NCBI RefSeq assembly: GCF_000173975.1
Contig: NZ_ACEP01000084.1
Location: 1 to 43,533, forward strand
DNA from: Anaerobutyricum hallii DSM 3353
GTDB taxonomy: Bacteria; Bacillota; Clostridia; Lachnospirales; Lachnospiraceae
Direction: 5' to 3'
Length of the DNA stretch: 43,533 nt
The notes beneath the pieces are model-generated. The model was not told the origin of the DNA, did no database searches, and was given only the letters and a program-made list of their open reading frames with translations. The position numbers and the translations under genes are program-made. Shown piece by piece: positions 1-7,934 of this stretch. Each line of letters starts with the position of its first letter. Positions within the stretch are counted from its first letter, which is position 1.

Positions 1-173
1 AAATGAGTCATTTCTAAAAAAAGAATTAGTAAAAAGCAGGCAGAGAAAGATGATTATTATGCAAAAAAATGTCGACCAGTGAAATTTAAAAAAGTAAAAT
101 AATAAAAGTATAGAAAAAACTCCGTAGTCAAATACTATCCACAATAAATATTGTGTTTTAGGAGCGGCGGAGA
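1..173. other. Left-edge intergenic DNA, no supported gene
   Basis: No reading frame with a start and ribosome binding site is visible. A lysine-rich frame runs to a TAA near position 101 but is preceded by a TGA at 4-6, so it could only be a decayed C-terminal tail. A short inverted repeat (CACAA/TTGTG, about 140-155) followed by TTTT may be a weak terminator for something upstream of the window. Confidence 0.4.
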
Positions 174-581
174 ATGAAAGATTTTGTAATAACAAAAATA
201 GCGCAGCCATTATTTCTTATTAGTTTTGGAGGAATGGCATATTTTAATTTTGAGATTTTATATCGGGGATATTCTCATGTATCTATGATTATTTGCGGAG
301 GTCTGTCTTTTTATACTATTGGTTTGTTAAATGAAGGGAAAAAATGGCATCCCTCTTTTCTTTTTCAGATGATATTGGGGAGTCTTATTATCATTTCTTA
401 TGAATATTTGACTGGAGTTATTGTGAATATTTATTTGAAGCTTAATGTATGGGATTACTCAAAGGTCCCTTTTAATTATCGGGGACAGATTTGTATTCCG
501 TTTCTTATCATATGGTTTTTTGCCACTCCATTGTGTATTTGGATGGATGATGTCATAAGGGAGGCGCTTTTTAAATTCTGA
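174..581 (+). CDS. Small CmpB-like integral membrane protein
   Basis: A 135-residue protein with four hydrophobic segments, at about residues 12-30, 36-52, 62-81 and 106-124, so it should sit in the cytoplasmic membrane. The segment around residues 92-105 (NVWDYSKVPFNYRGQ) resembles the conserved middle of the putative ABC-transporter permease family CmpB (PF06541), whose function is poorly known. The start is the ATG 10 nt after GGAGCGGCGGAG. It is monocistronic here, with an XRE regulator following about 100 nt later. The fold assignment is from motif memory only; no transported substrate can be inferred. Confidence 0.6.
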   Translation: MKDFVITKIAQPLFLISFGGMAYFNFEILYRGYSHVSMIICGGLSFYTIGLLNEGKKWHPSFLFQMILGSLIIISYEYLTGVIVNIYLKLNVWDYSKVPFNYRGQICIPFLIIWFFATPLCIWMDDVIREALFKF

Positions 582-678
582 TTTTTACCATAAATATGTT
601 AGGATATCTATATCAAAAACATGATTTCTAAGGAGAAATTTGGAAATAAAGATTATTATTTTATGGGAGCGTGAAAAT

Positions 679-1379
679 ATGGTTGAGCCAATAAAAGTAG
701 GAAGGTTCATAGCACAAAATCGAAAGGATCTAAATTTGACACAAAAAGAACTGGCAGAAAAATTAGGAGTAACAGACCGGGCGGTTTCAAAGTGGGAAAA
801 TGGACGATCTATACCAGATGTAGGAATTATAGAATCTCTTTGCAAAGAATTGAATATAAGTATTGGCGAATTCTTTGCGGGAGAAAAAATACAGGAAAAA
901 GAATATAAAAAAGAAACAGAAAAAATGTTACTTGCTTCCCTTGATGAAAAACAGCTTTATGGAGTACAGATAGTAATCTATATTCTCGAATTTGTGAGCT
1001 TGGAATTGCTCATGCTGCCATTTCAATTATCTGAAAAATGGCCTTCTATTAATAGAATAAATATAATTTACTGGATCTTGGCAGCAGTAGTTTTTTCTGT
1101 ATGTGTTATCTTGATGAAAAAATGCCAGAAAGAAAATTGCGTAATTCAAATAAATGAATACAGGGAATCGAAGTGGCTGTAGGATTCTTGTGGGTGATAT
1201 TTCCAATAGTATCAAAGGAAAGAATGAATATATTTCAAGGTATGAGCATTGGAGAAAGTATTGCAATAGGTCTGGAAATAATTATTGGATTTATCATAGT
1301 AGTTGGTGTGGCAATTATACAGTCAAAAATGAGGAAGGAAGAATGGGAAGAAGAAAACAATAGCAAAAAATCTGATTGA
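679..1379 (+). pseudogene. XRE-family regulator with membrane tail, frameshifted
   Basis: The N-terminus is a clear XRE/Cro-type helix-turn-helix (LTQKELAEKLGVTDRAVSKW, then NGRSIPD), followed by a linker and two membrane segments. The frame closes with TAG at 1180-1182. A second frame entering around 1167 continues with two more membrane segments (VAVGFLWVIFPIV; IGLEIIIGFIIVVGVAII) and ends at 1379. Restoring one A at the GAA/ATC junction near 1167 would join the two parts into one four-helix membrane-anchored regulator of about 233 residues. I prefer ATG 679, which has GGGAG 8-9 nt upstream, over the TTG at 640 that also has AAGGAG 4 nt upstream. The break could be a real mutation, a sequencing error or, less likely, a programmed shift. 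If translation stops at 1182 the product is a 167-residue regulator with two membrane helices. Confidence 0.6.
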
Positions 1380-1435
1380 GCAACATCGTTGTGCCATAGC
1401 TTTCCTAAGCCATCACGTCGCGATGTTGTTCAATC
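1374..1435. terminator. Long hairpin overlapping the regulator's stop codon
   Basis: A 15-bp inverted repeat with one G-T pair (1374-1388 GATTGAGCAACATCG; 1421-1435 CGATGTTGTTCAATC) encloses 32 nt. The stop TGA at 1377-1379 lies in the left arm. No T-run follows the right arm, so intrinsic termination is uncertain. Confidence 0.5.
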
Positions 1436-1513
1436 GGGATTTAGATTTGAGTTGTTGCAATGTATTATTACTTATATTACAATAAATATAACAGATAGAA
1501 GGGAGGGATATTT

Positions 1514-1786
1514 ATGATGTATCCTTTTATGACGCTGAATGATGATACGGAAATCACTCATTCTGAGATGAAGGCAGATGGTAGTGTAAAAGTGTATATT
1601 GAAACTCCAGATGAAGTAGGTGGATTCCATAATGCAACATGTTGGTTGCCAGCCTATAAATGGGAAAATATTGAAGGATATAGTGATACAGAAATATCCT
1701 ATTTTAAACAGTTGATTCGTAAAAATGCTCATCTTATTATAGAGTTTTCGCAAGAAGGGGGCGTTTTAAATGCCGCAACTTCTTAG
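1514..1786 (+). CDS. Small protein paired with DUF4160 gene
   Basis: A 90-residue soluble acidic protein. It opens with MMYPFMTLNDDTEITHSEM and has a strand-rich middle. I recognise this type only as the usual upstream partner of DUF4160 proteins, where DUF2442-like or similar small proteins sit. GGGAGG lies about 7 nt before the ATG; an ATG at 1517 is equally possible. Its last 17 nt overlap the next gene, so the two are probably translationally coupled. Such pairs are often suspected to be toxin-antitoxin-like, but nothing in the sequence proves activity. Confidence 0.6.
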   Translation: MMYPFMTLNDDTEITHSEMKADGSVKVYIETPDEVGGFHNATCWLPAYKWENIEGYSDTEISYFKQLIRKNAHLIIEFSQEGGVLNAATS

Positions 1787-2048
1787 AATTGGACCATACA
1801 GTATTTATTTTTGGTCTAATGAAGGTGATCCGTTAGAACCTATTCATGTCCATATATCTGAAGGGCGAGCTAAATCCACTGCAACAAAAATTTGGATTAC
1901 CAGCACTGGGAATGTAATTCTTTCTAATAATAATTCACAGATTCCTGAAAGAATATTAAAAAAATTAATGCGGATGATAGCTGCAAACAGTGATGATATC
2001 ATAAACGAATGGATTAACCGTTTTGGTGAAATAAAATATTTTTGTTAA
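1770..2048 (+). CDS. DUF4160 family protein
   Basis: A 92-residue protein. The opening MPQLLRIGPYSIYFWSNEGD and the following EPIHVHI are the hallmark of DUF4160. This small family has no settled biochemical role and is usually encoded beside DUF2442-type or similar small proteins, sometimes discussed as toxin-antitoxin modules. It starts inside the previous gene with AAGGGGGCG about 7-9 nt upstream of the ATG. No catalytic residues can be assigned. The pair is followed by 147 nt of very AT-rich DNA with no gene. Confidence 0.75.
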   Translation: MPQLLRIGPYSIYFWSNEGDPLEPIHVHISEGRAKSTATKIWITSTGNVILSNNNSQIPERILKKLMRMIAANSDDIINEWINRFGEIKYFC

Positions 2049-2195
2049 CATAATTCTTGGGCTTTGTCTGTTACTTTATCTCACTCCACATATTTCCCAG
2101 ATTTTGTGTGAATCTGTATCTATATTAGATTACCTGCTGTTTTATAATAAATAATAATTATATTTTTTATTATAAATGGACGGGGTGGAATGAAA

Positions 2196-2603
2196 ATGAA
2201 AAAGAGAATAGGTATTTATCATTATCAGTATTATAGAGGAGCCTGTAAACTGTGTTACAGACATTTTATCCAAGAGATGGTAGAATCCTATGAAAAATGC
2301 CATGAAGTAGCAGAAGAAATCTATGGAAAAGAGAACTGTGAGTTCCTTCATTATACAGATTTTGGACAATATGATTCAGAGAATACGGACAGACCAAGTT
2401 TCCGCCGTATTATGGAAGCAATAGAGAAAAAAGAGTTAGATGTAGTTATGTGTTATGGGCTGAATAACATTACGATCAATGAAGAGCTTTTAATTAAGTT
2501 CTATAAATATGTTCGCTCACAGGGAATGGAATTCTTGACAGCAGATCATGGAAGAGACGCCATGAAATATATAGACATCTATATTAAGAAAAATAATTTA
2601 TAA
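2196..2603 (+). CDS. Degenerate serine-recombinase-like N-terminal domain
   Basis: A 135-residue protein. Its second half (YTDFGQYDSENTDRPSFRRI, then LDVVMCYGLNNIT) follows the resolvase/invertase pattern of YxDxGxSG..DRPxF..M and DxVxxxxLxRLxR. The N-terminal strand carries Tyr/His residues where active serine recombinases have R-x-S, so the nucleophile appears to be missing, and the C-terminal DNA-binding part is absent. It is probably catalytically inactive and may be a regulatory relic or a domesticated fragment of a mobile element. ATG 2196 is preferred to ATG 2190 because GGGGTGG ends only one base before 2190 but 7 nt before 2196. Confidence 0.55.
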   Translation: MKKRIGIYHYQYYRGACKLCYRHFIQEMVESYEKCHEVAEEIYGKENCEFLHYTDFGQYDSENTDRPSFRRIMEAIEKKELDVVMCYGLNNITINEELLIKFYKYVRSQGMEFLTADHGRDAMKYIDIYIKKNNL

Positions 2604-2650
2604 ATTGCATTGTCAACGGAGTTGACGAGGAAAACAGATGGTCTGGACAG

Positions 2651-2745
2651 ATGCCCGCTGAAAGCGGTTAACTAAGCCGGACTTTTCACGGTTTTGTTTT
2701 TTGTCTAAATTTTCAGTGGGCTGTGCTATGGCTGGAGCATAGCTG
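2651..2745. repeat. Palindromic element A (degenerate)
   Basis: The 11-bp outer stem is 2653-2663 with 2711-2721 (GCCCGCTGAAA / TTTCAGTGGGC), followed by GTGCTATGGCTGG as in element B. The interior, read as reverse complement, matches the shoulder of element C (ACTGAAAA, then AAAACCGTGAAAA), so A looks like a C-type element that lost its long inner arms. It lies between the recombinase-like gene and the convergent transposase remnant. Confidence 0.55.
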
Positions 2746-2818
2746 AAATTTATTGTAAAAGATTTTTTGGTCTGTTAAATCCATAGCACAGAACTTTGAT
2801 TTTGTGATTTTACCTTAA

Positions 2819-3177
2819 TCAGACATTCTCAGAAACACCTTTTAATAGTTGTTTTATCTTATCTTCACTCAATTTTGTAATAGCAGATGTTCTATTGGCA
2901 GACCTGATTCATACATTTTAAAAATGATTTCTGCATAGCCACTTTCATGTCCTAATTCATAACCACCTTGATATGCTTTTTCTTTAATGCCCTGACTTAA
3001 GTTGCACATTTCTTCCACTTCCTCTCTTATATCATCTTCCAGGAGGATATGGTATTCCCTTTCCATTATATCCAGTTTCTCGTTCGCTTCTAAATTCGAT
3101 GACAAAATAGTTGCTAACAGGCGATGTAATTCATAGCTTTCTTCTTTGGCAGGAATATTTTCTGCAATGCCTATCAT
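2819..3177 (-). pseudogene. Remnant of a PD-(D/E)XK (Rpn-type) transposase-family gene
   Basis: The 102-residue frame (3177 to 2869) matches the C-terminal helical tail of Rpn-like, PD-(D/E)XK nuclease transposase-family proteins: EKLDIMEREYHI, EMCNLSQGIKEKA, then a Gly/Tyr-rich stretch ending GYELGHESGYAE. The nuclease domain is missing. The tail is also frameshifted: the current frame stops after GLPIEHLLLQN, but the next frame continues AITKLSEDKIKQLLKG and ends at a TGA complementary to 2819-2821, which is the expected end for this family. Upstream of 3177 the same strand has in-frame stops. I infer a decayed copy, unrelated in sequence detail to the intact Rpn gene at 6765-7613. Confidence 0.7.
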
Positions 3178-3415
3178 TATAATATTTAAAATTTAAAAGT
3201 TCCAGATCGCCTTTCCAGTCATGAAAATCTGTAATCAATCATCCTTTAATTCCATAAATTTACTTTACTATATAGTAATCTTCTTTATTATGCAAGAGAA
3301 AATCAGTGTATTTTACCGAAACAATATGAACAGATATCGACACAGGCTTACGAAGTAAACAGGATGATAACTGTCTGGGCACGGAGTGACCTGAGAAGAT
3401 ATAAGGGATAAGATT

Positions 3416-6400
3416 GTGTGGTGGCTCCGCTCGCCGGGCTACTATAGCTATAATGCGGCCGAAGTGAGTAATGATGGCTGGGTCTACAGGTATGGCAATT
3501 ATGTCAGCTATTATATTGGCGGTGTGCGGCCCGCTTTGCATTTGAATCTCTCATCTTCCAATCTCTATTCCTACGCCGGAACGGTATGCTCGGATGTGAT
3601 GAAGTCCGGGGAGAGCGGCAGTGATAATCCTGTGAATCCGGGAAAGCCAGAAGGAGAGACTACCACTACACCAACGAAAGTAACAGAAGATATGCTTTTT
3701 ACGCCAGAATATTGCAAATATCTGAATAATACAACATACAATAAAATGTTTGAAACGTTATGGACGGATATGTCAGATGTAAGTAGAAACTGTAAATGGG
3801 ACGATATATCAATTGCAGCGAGAACAGTTATGAGCGATGGGATATCAGGTCAGTTAAAGAGAATCGGAGAATCTCTTGTTAGTAAGGCTTTCAATAAAAA
3901 TATTCAGGCAGAAAAAGTGCAGTCTGCACTGGCATTAGATTATGTCAATCATGCAAAAGAATATTCAGATTATTGTGCCAATGTATATGATGAGGCAACC
4001 GATTCTCTGAGCAAGAGCAAAAAGGTTGTGAGCCTGTTAAAAAAGGGTTCTGGTAAAGTCGGGGATACGCTGAAATGGGTTGCTGAAGATGAGGACATTG
4101 AAGAATTTGCCAAAGCGATTAATGCTATTTTTTCCTATGGTGATGATCTGAAAGTAGAGCAGGATTTAAAAAAGATATTAAAATCATCAGAGGTAATGAA
4201 AAAAGTATCCTCAGTATTTAAAACGTCTGGAAAAGCAATTTCAGCTTATCAGGTTGCTGTATCAATAGAGATTCTTCGTATCACAACAGAAGATACACAA
4301 AAACATTATATGTCACTGGTGGATAAGGATAGCACTGTTTATCAGGGATTAAAGATTAATTACGAAAAAATAAAAAGACAGGATGCAGTAAATTTTGCAT
4401 TAGAAATGCTTGATACCAGTGGAATCACCGATGCTATCGGATGGATTACAGCGAAGGTAACAGGAGCAGGAACGACAGCATCGGTAACGGTTGCGGTAGT
4501 TGATCTTATTTATACTGGCTTGAATTTTATTCTTAAAAAAGCTGGAGTGATTGATGTACAGGATTATCTGAAAGTACAGTATGCATTACTTGATCAGAGC
4601 TGGTTGAAGCTTGCAGTAAGCAATCAGCGATTGAATATAGCTAACAATGTATATAATACGGCAACACTCAAAAACAATTATCAGGATGCGTTTGAACTGT
4701 ATCTTTCGTGTATGCTCCAAACACCGGGATATATGGAGGATTATTCTGGCTCTGATTCTTATTATAAGAAATTAAAAAAGGATATTAAGAAATATGAATC
4801 GAAACTGACATATAAGAACTACATCCAGTCCTGTCTGCAAAATGCAAATGCTTCGTATTCATATACATTGTCTGGAGATAAAGCAACAATCACTAAAGTG
4901 AATCCAGGTACAGGTAGAAGTGCAAGAGTAAGTTCTCCATTTGCACTAAATGTTATGGCAATGGAGAATGAAGATAGTTATTGTCTGGATATTCCATCAG
5001 AAGTGGATGGATACGAGGTAGAGGCTGTCAATACAGACTTATTTGATAATAAAACAGAAGCGTTTGCGGTTACTATTCCAGATACAGTAACTACGATTAA
5101 AGAGGGAGCGTTCCAGGACTGTACTGCATTAAAACAGGTATTTTTAGAAAATGGATTAAAAACAATTGAAACAAATGTATTTGCTGGTTGCGAAGATTTA
5201 AGTATAATCAATGTTCCGGATACTGTAAATACTATTAATGAAAATGCCTTTGGAGATAATATATCTATAGAAGCAGCTGCTGACTCACAGGCACATAATT
5301 ATGCAGAACAAAACGGAAATACATTCACTGGAAGAGAAAAGACGGTGACAGCTATATCTGTAAAGAAAAATATGGATAAGACAGAATATGCTATGTCAGA
5401 ACCAATTGATCTTACCGGCTTAGAATTAACAGTAACCTATGTGGATGGAACAACAAAGGACATCAAAGAAGGATTTACCGGAGATTTTACCGCAAAGCAA
5501 ATTGGCAGGAACGAAGTTGTTTTATATTATAATGGTGTTAAGACAAAAACAACAGTACAGGTTCGATCGGAACAATGCGAGTACACTGTTCTCTATCAGG
5601 ATACATGTGGAGAGAAGATACATGAAAATGTGACAGGAAGCGGCACTACCGGCGAAACTATCACGTTATCCATTCCGGAAATCGCCGGTTATACACCAGT
5701 AGAAACCAATATCAAACAAATATTAGGTGAAACCAATGTGTTTAAAGTTATTTATTCTGTTGCAAAGAAAAAGGATATCGGGGAAGCCAGTGTCTCTTAC
5801 AAAAAAGAGCATACAGAAACAGGGCAAGAGATAAGACCGGCAGTGGAAGTGAGATATAAAGGTCTCTTGTTAAAGGCTGATACGGATTATGAATTAGAAT
5901 ATAATAATAATATCAAACCGGGAAAGGGAAATATATGGATTGCAGGAATCGGAGATTATGAGGGTGTCCAATTGTGCAATTTCGTAATCAAACAAAAAAA
6001 GACAGCAGTTGTTAAGCCAGGTACCAGCAACAAAAAAATACAGAAGATTACCCTCTCCGCCATCTCCAAACAGATTGCTTCAGGTAAAAAAGTCACACTA
6101 AAACCAACCGTTTTACCAGCCAATGCCTCCAACAAGAAGCTAACATGGAAATCCAGTAATACAAAGGTTGCCACCGTAACACAGGGCGGCGTAGTTACCT
6201 TAAAGAAAAACACAGGCGGTAAAAAGGTAACCATTACAGCAACCGCAACTGATGGCAGCAGAAAGTCCGCCTCCTGGCAGATCACATCGATGAAAGGAAT
6301 CGTAAAGAAAGTCAAGATTACAGGAAGCAAATCCGTAAAGGCAGGCAAAAAACTAAAATTAAAAGCCAAAGTCACCGCCACCAAGAAGGCGAATACAAAG

Positions 6401-6559
6401 CTTCGCTGGACATCTAGCAATACAAAGTATGCCACAGTAAATGCCAAGGGAATTGTGAAAACGAAGAAAACCGCCAAGGGCAAAAGTGTTAAGATTACCG
6501 CTATGGCAACGGATGGAAGTGGCAAAAAACAGAGCGTAAAAATCAAGATAAAAAAATAA
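3416..6559 (+). CDS. 5'-truncated multi-domain surface-type protein (DUF6273 remnant, LRR, Ig-like repeats)
   Basis: A 1047-residue product that opens in mid-domain: residues 1-45 (WWLRSPG, then GGVRPALHLNL) are the C-terminal end of a DUF6273 domain, with no signal peptide and an in-frame TGA at 3392. It continues with a Thr/Pro linker, a mostly helical region of about 380 residues, a BspA-type leucine-rich segment around 500-615 (IPDTVTTIKEGAFQDC; INVPDTVNTINENAFGD), a Big_3-like domain about 640-715, a MucBP-like domain about 720-780, and two C-terminal Big_2-like domains (each with LTWKSSNTKVATV or LRWTSSNTKYATV). The end is very lysine-rich. No LPXTG anchor or SLH domain is seen. The intact parent was probably secreted and involved in surface attachment. 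GTG 3416 has a fortuitous AAGGGA 7 nt upstream, so a cytoplasmic fragment might still be made. Confidence 0.75.
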   Translation: MWWLRSPGYYSYNAAEVSNDGWVYRYGNYVSYYIGGVRPALHLNLSSSNLYSYAGTVCSDVMKSGESGSDNPVNPGKPEGETTTTPTKVTEDMLFTPEYCKYLNNTTYNKMFETLWTDMSDVSRNCKWDDISIAARTVMSDGISGQLKRIGESLVSKAFNKNIQAEKVQSALALDYVNHAKEYSDYCANVYDEATDSLSKSKKVVSLLKKGSGKVGDTLKWVAEDEDIEEFAKAINAIFSYGDDLKVEQDLKKILKSSEVMKKVSSVFKTSGKAISAYQVAVSIEILRITTEDTQKHYMSLVDKDSTVYQGLKINYEKIKRQDAVNFALEMLDTSGITDAIGWITAKVTGAGTTASVTVAVVDLIYTGLNFILKKAGVIDVQDYLKVQYALLDQSWLKLAVSNQRLNIANNVYNTATLKNNYQDAFELYLSCMLQTPGYMEDYSGSDSYYKKLKKDIKKYESKLTYKNYIQSCLQNANASYSYTLSGDKATITKVNPGTGRSARVSSPFALNVMAMENEDSYCLDIPSEVDGYEVEAVNTDLFDNKTEAFAVTIPDTVTTIKEGAFQDCTALKQVFLENGLKTIETNVFAGCEDLSIINVPDTVNTINENAFGDNISIEAAADSQAHNYAEQNGNTFTGREKTVTAISVKKNMDKTEYAMSEPIDLTGLELTVTYVDGTTKDIKEGFTGDFTAKQIGRNEVVLYYNGVKTKTTVQVRSEQCEYTVLYQDTCGEKIHENVTGSGTTGETITLSIPEIAGYTPVETNIKQILGETNVFKVIYSVAKKKDIGEASVSYKKEHTETGQEIRPAVEVRYKGLLLKADTDYELEYNNNIKPGKGNIWIAGIGDYEGVQLCNFVIKQKKTAVVKPGTSNKKIQKITLSAISKQIASGKKVTLKPTVLPANASNKKLTWKSSNTKVATVTQGGVVTLKKNTGGKKVTITATATDGSRKSASWQITSMKGIVKKVKITGSKSVKAGKKLKLKAKVTATKKANTKLRWTSSNTKYATVNAKGIVKTKKTAKGKSVKITAMATDGSGKKQSVKIKIKK

Positions 6560-6766
6560 ATTCTATTTTGCCGCAGGCAAGATAGACGCCCATCGAAAGC
6601 AGAGAATCTATAAAGTTGTTCCGTATCCCTGCACTCTTAATACTCGCTTACCGTGCTCGTATTAAGAGCTTGCTCCAAGTCACAATTTTATAGATTCTCT
6701 GCTTTCGATGGGCTGTGCTATGGCTGGGGCGTCTGTTTATCTCCCCGTCAGTTGCACTGGCAAATT
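6560..6766. repeat. Palindromic element B
   Basis: Arms 6588-6618 and 6683-6713 are complementary over 31 bp with one wobble pair. The core, in forward orientation, carries an inner stem CTCTTAATAC/GTATTAAGAG around TCGCTTA..GCTC and is followed by GCTTGCTCC. The left end has TTTGCCGCAGGC; the right end runs into the stop codon of the convergent gene (TTCTAATTTGCC on the minus strand). The element fills the gap between two convergent genes and could terminate both transcripts. Confidence 0.85.
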
Positions 6767-7613
6767 AGAATTTTGTTTCCGCAATCCAGCTTTGAACAGT
6801 TGTCAGTGGGATTTTTACTGCTTTTGTAATCTGTTCTAAAGGCATACCCATTTCAAGAAGGGCAAAGACAGTCTCTCTTGCTTTTTTTAATTCACCCTTT
6901 TGTATACCTTTTTGTACACCGGATTGTTCCCCTTCATTATAAATTTCTTCTAATTCTTTACACATTTCCTCCACTCCCTTCTCAGATTCTTTTAATTCCC
7001 GTACTCTTGTAGACAGGATATCGCTATACATTTCACTGGCATCTTTACAGTGCAGATCATGCATCAGGTGCCCCAATTCTGTAGAATCTCTTCTGCTTGC
7101 GTTCACGTAGATGATATGTTGTCCGTCATCGAATGGCTCTTTGGTTTCGATGACTTCTTTATCAATATGATAGATTGGTAAATGAAAGCCTAATATATCA
7201 TTTCTGGTAATAAATATGACATAGGTGTCCGGAAGAGCATCAAAAGATTCTCCGGGATTCAGGATATTCATATCCAATAAACCGCAGTGGTATCGAGCCC
7301 TCTTAGGGGAAGCCCCTTCATTATCACCCTGAATCTCCACATTAAACTGTCTGTTGCTGGCAGCCTTTGCCACACAGTCTAAAGTGGCAGAACGCCCCTG
7401 CAAGTTTTTATAATCCTTCTGTAAAGCCTGGTCTATAACCGTAATCCCTTTATCTTCCATAATAACCTGTAAGATGTATTCTGTACATTCCTTTTTCTTC
7501 AATACATTCCGCATGAAGATATCATTCATTATCGTAAAGTTCTTTATCTTAGCTTTATATCTTTCGTAGCGTTCCTGCAAATCTTCTGATTGTAACATCG
7601 TAGAATCTGGCAT
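6765..7613 (-). CDS. Rpn family / PD-(D/E)XK nuclease-family transposase
   Basis: A protein of 282 residues from ATG 7613, which has GGAGG 8 nt upstream; the GTG 14 codons earlier lacks a site. Family features are MNDIFMRNVL near the N-terminus, the nuclease core with ATLDCVAKA and FNVEIQ (the D and E-x-Q of the PD-(D/E)XK signature), YHCGLLDMNIL, and DTYVIFITRNDILG. The C-terminal tail has EKGVEEMCKELE and a GIQKGELKKARE-type helix followed by a helix-turn-helix-like end (EQITKAVKIPLTTVQSW). Related Rpn proteins are recombination-promoting nucleases; the present one may be functional since all motifs are intact. It lies downstream of argG on the same strand, separated by element C. Confidence 0.85.
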   Translation of the reverse strand: MPDSTMLQSEDLQERYERYKAKIKNFTIMNDIFMRNVLKKKECTEYILQVIMEDKGITVIDQALQKDYKNLQGRSATLDCVAKAASNRQFNVEIQGDNEGASPKRARYHCGLLDMNILNPGESFDALPDTYVIFITRNDILGFHLPIYHIDKEVIETKEPFDDGQHIIYVNASRRDSTELGHLMHDLHCKDASEMYSDILSTRVRELKESEKGVEEMCKELEEIYNEGEQSGVQKGIQKGELKKARETVFALLEMGMPLEQITKAVKIPLTTVQSWIAETKF

Positions 7614-7702
7614 ATGCGCTACCTCCATTCTGATATATGTTGAAAGATTCTTCACTTATATAATATACATAATTTAACAGAAAAGTCAATGGTTTTGCAA
7701 AA

Positions 7703-7934
7703 ATTCTGGTTTGCCGCAGGCAAGGTAGACGCCCACTGAAAAAGTTAGCCAGAAAACAGACCCGTGAAAAAGGCCACTATAGAAAATGGACTATCGGAGC
7801 AGCAAAAATGCGGCTGAGCATTTTGTGCGTCCGCGACTATTTGTCCATTTTCTATAGTGGCCTTTTCCACGGTTCGTCTGTCTTAGGCAATCCCTTTCAG
7901 TGGGCGTCTCCTGCCTGCGGCAACTCAGAATTTA
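7703..7934. repeat. Palindromic element C (nested, two-tier)
   Basis: The outer tier pairs GCCGCAGGCA and GACGCCCACTGAAA (7712-7740) with 7896-7922. Inside it, a 30-bp inner stem (7762-7791 with 7843-7872, one wobble) encloses a 51-nt core in reverse orientation containing CGGAGCAGC and CCGCGACTA. It begins at the stop of argG (TAA at 7935-7937 on the minus strand, followed by ATTCTGAGTTGCC), so in the sense of argG transcription the core is in the common orientation. This fills the 321-bp gap between argG and the Rpn gene. Confidence 0.85.

Noticed and set aside
3260-3541. Minus-strand frame of 93 codons over the start of the surface protein
   Set aside because: It overlaps the DUF6273 coding segment in antisense and shows no domain or start signal.
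5956-6546. A 196-residue open frame on the minus strand opposite the end of the surface protein
   Set aside because: It is the antisense of lysine/threonine-rich Ig-like repeats, which gives a hydrophobic artefact; there is no ribosome binding site and the plus-strand frame has clear domains.
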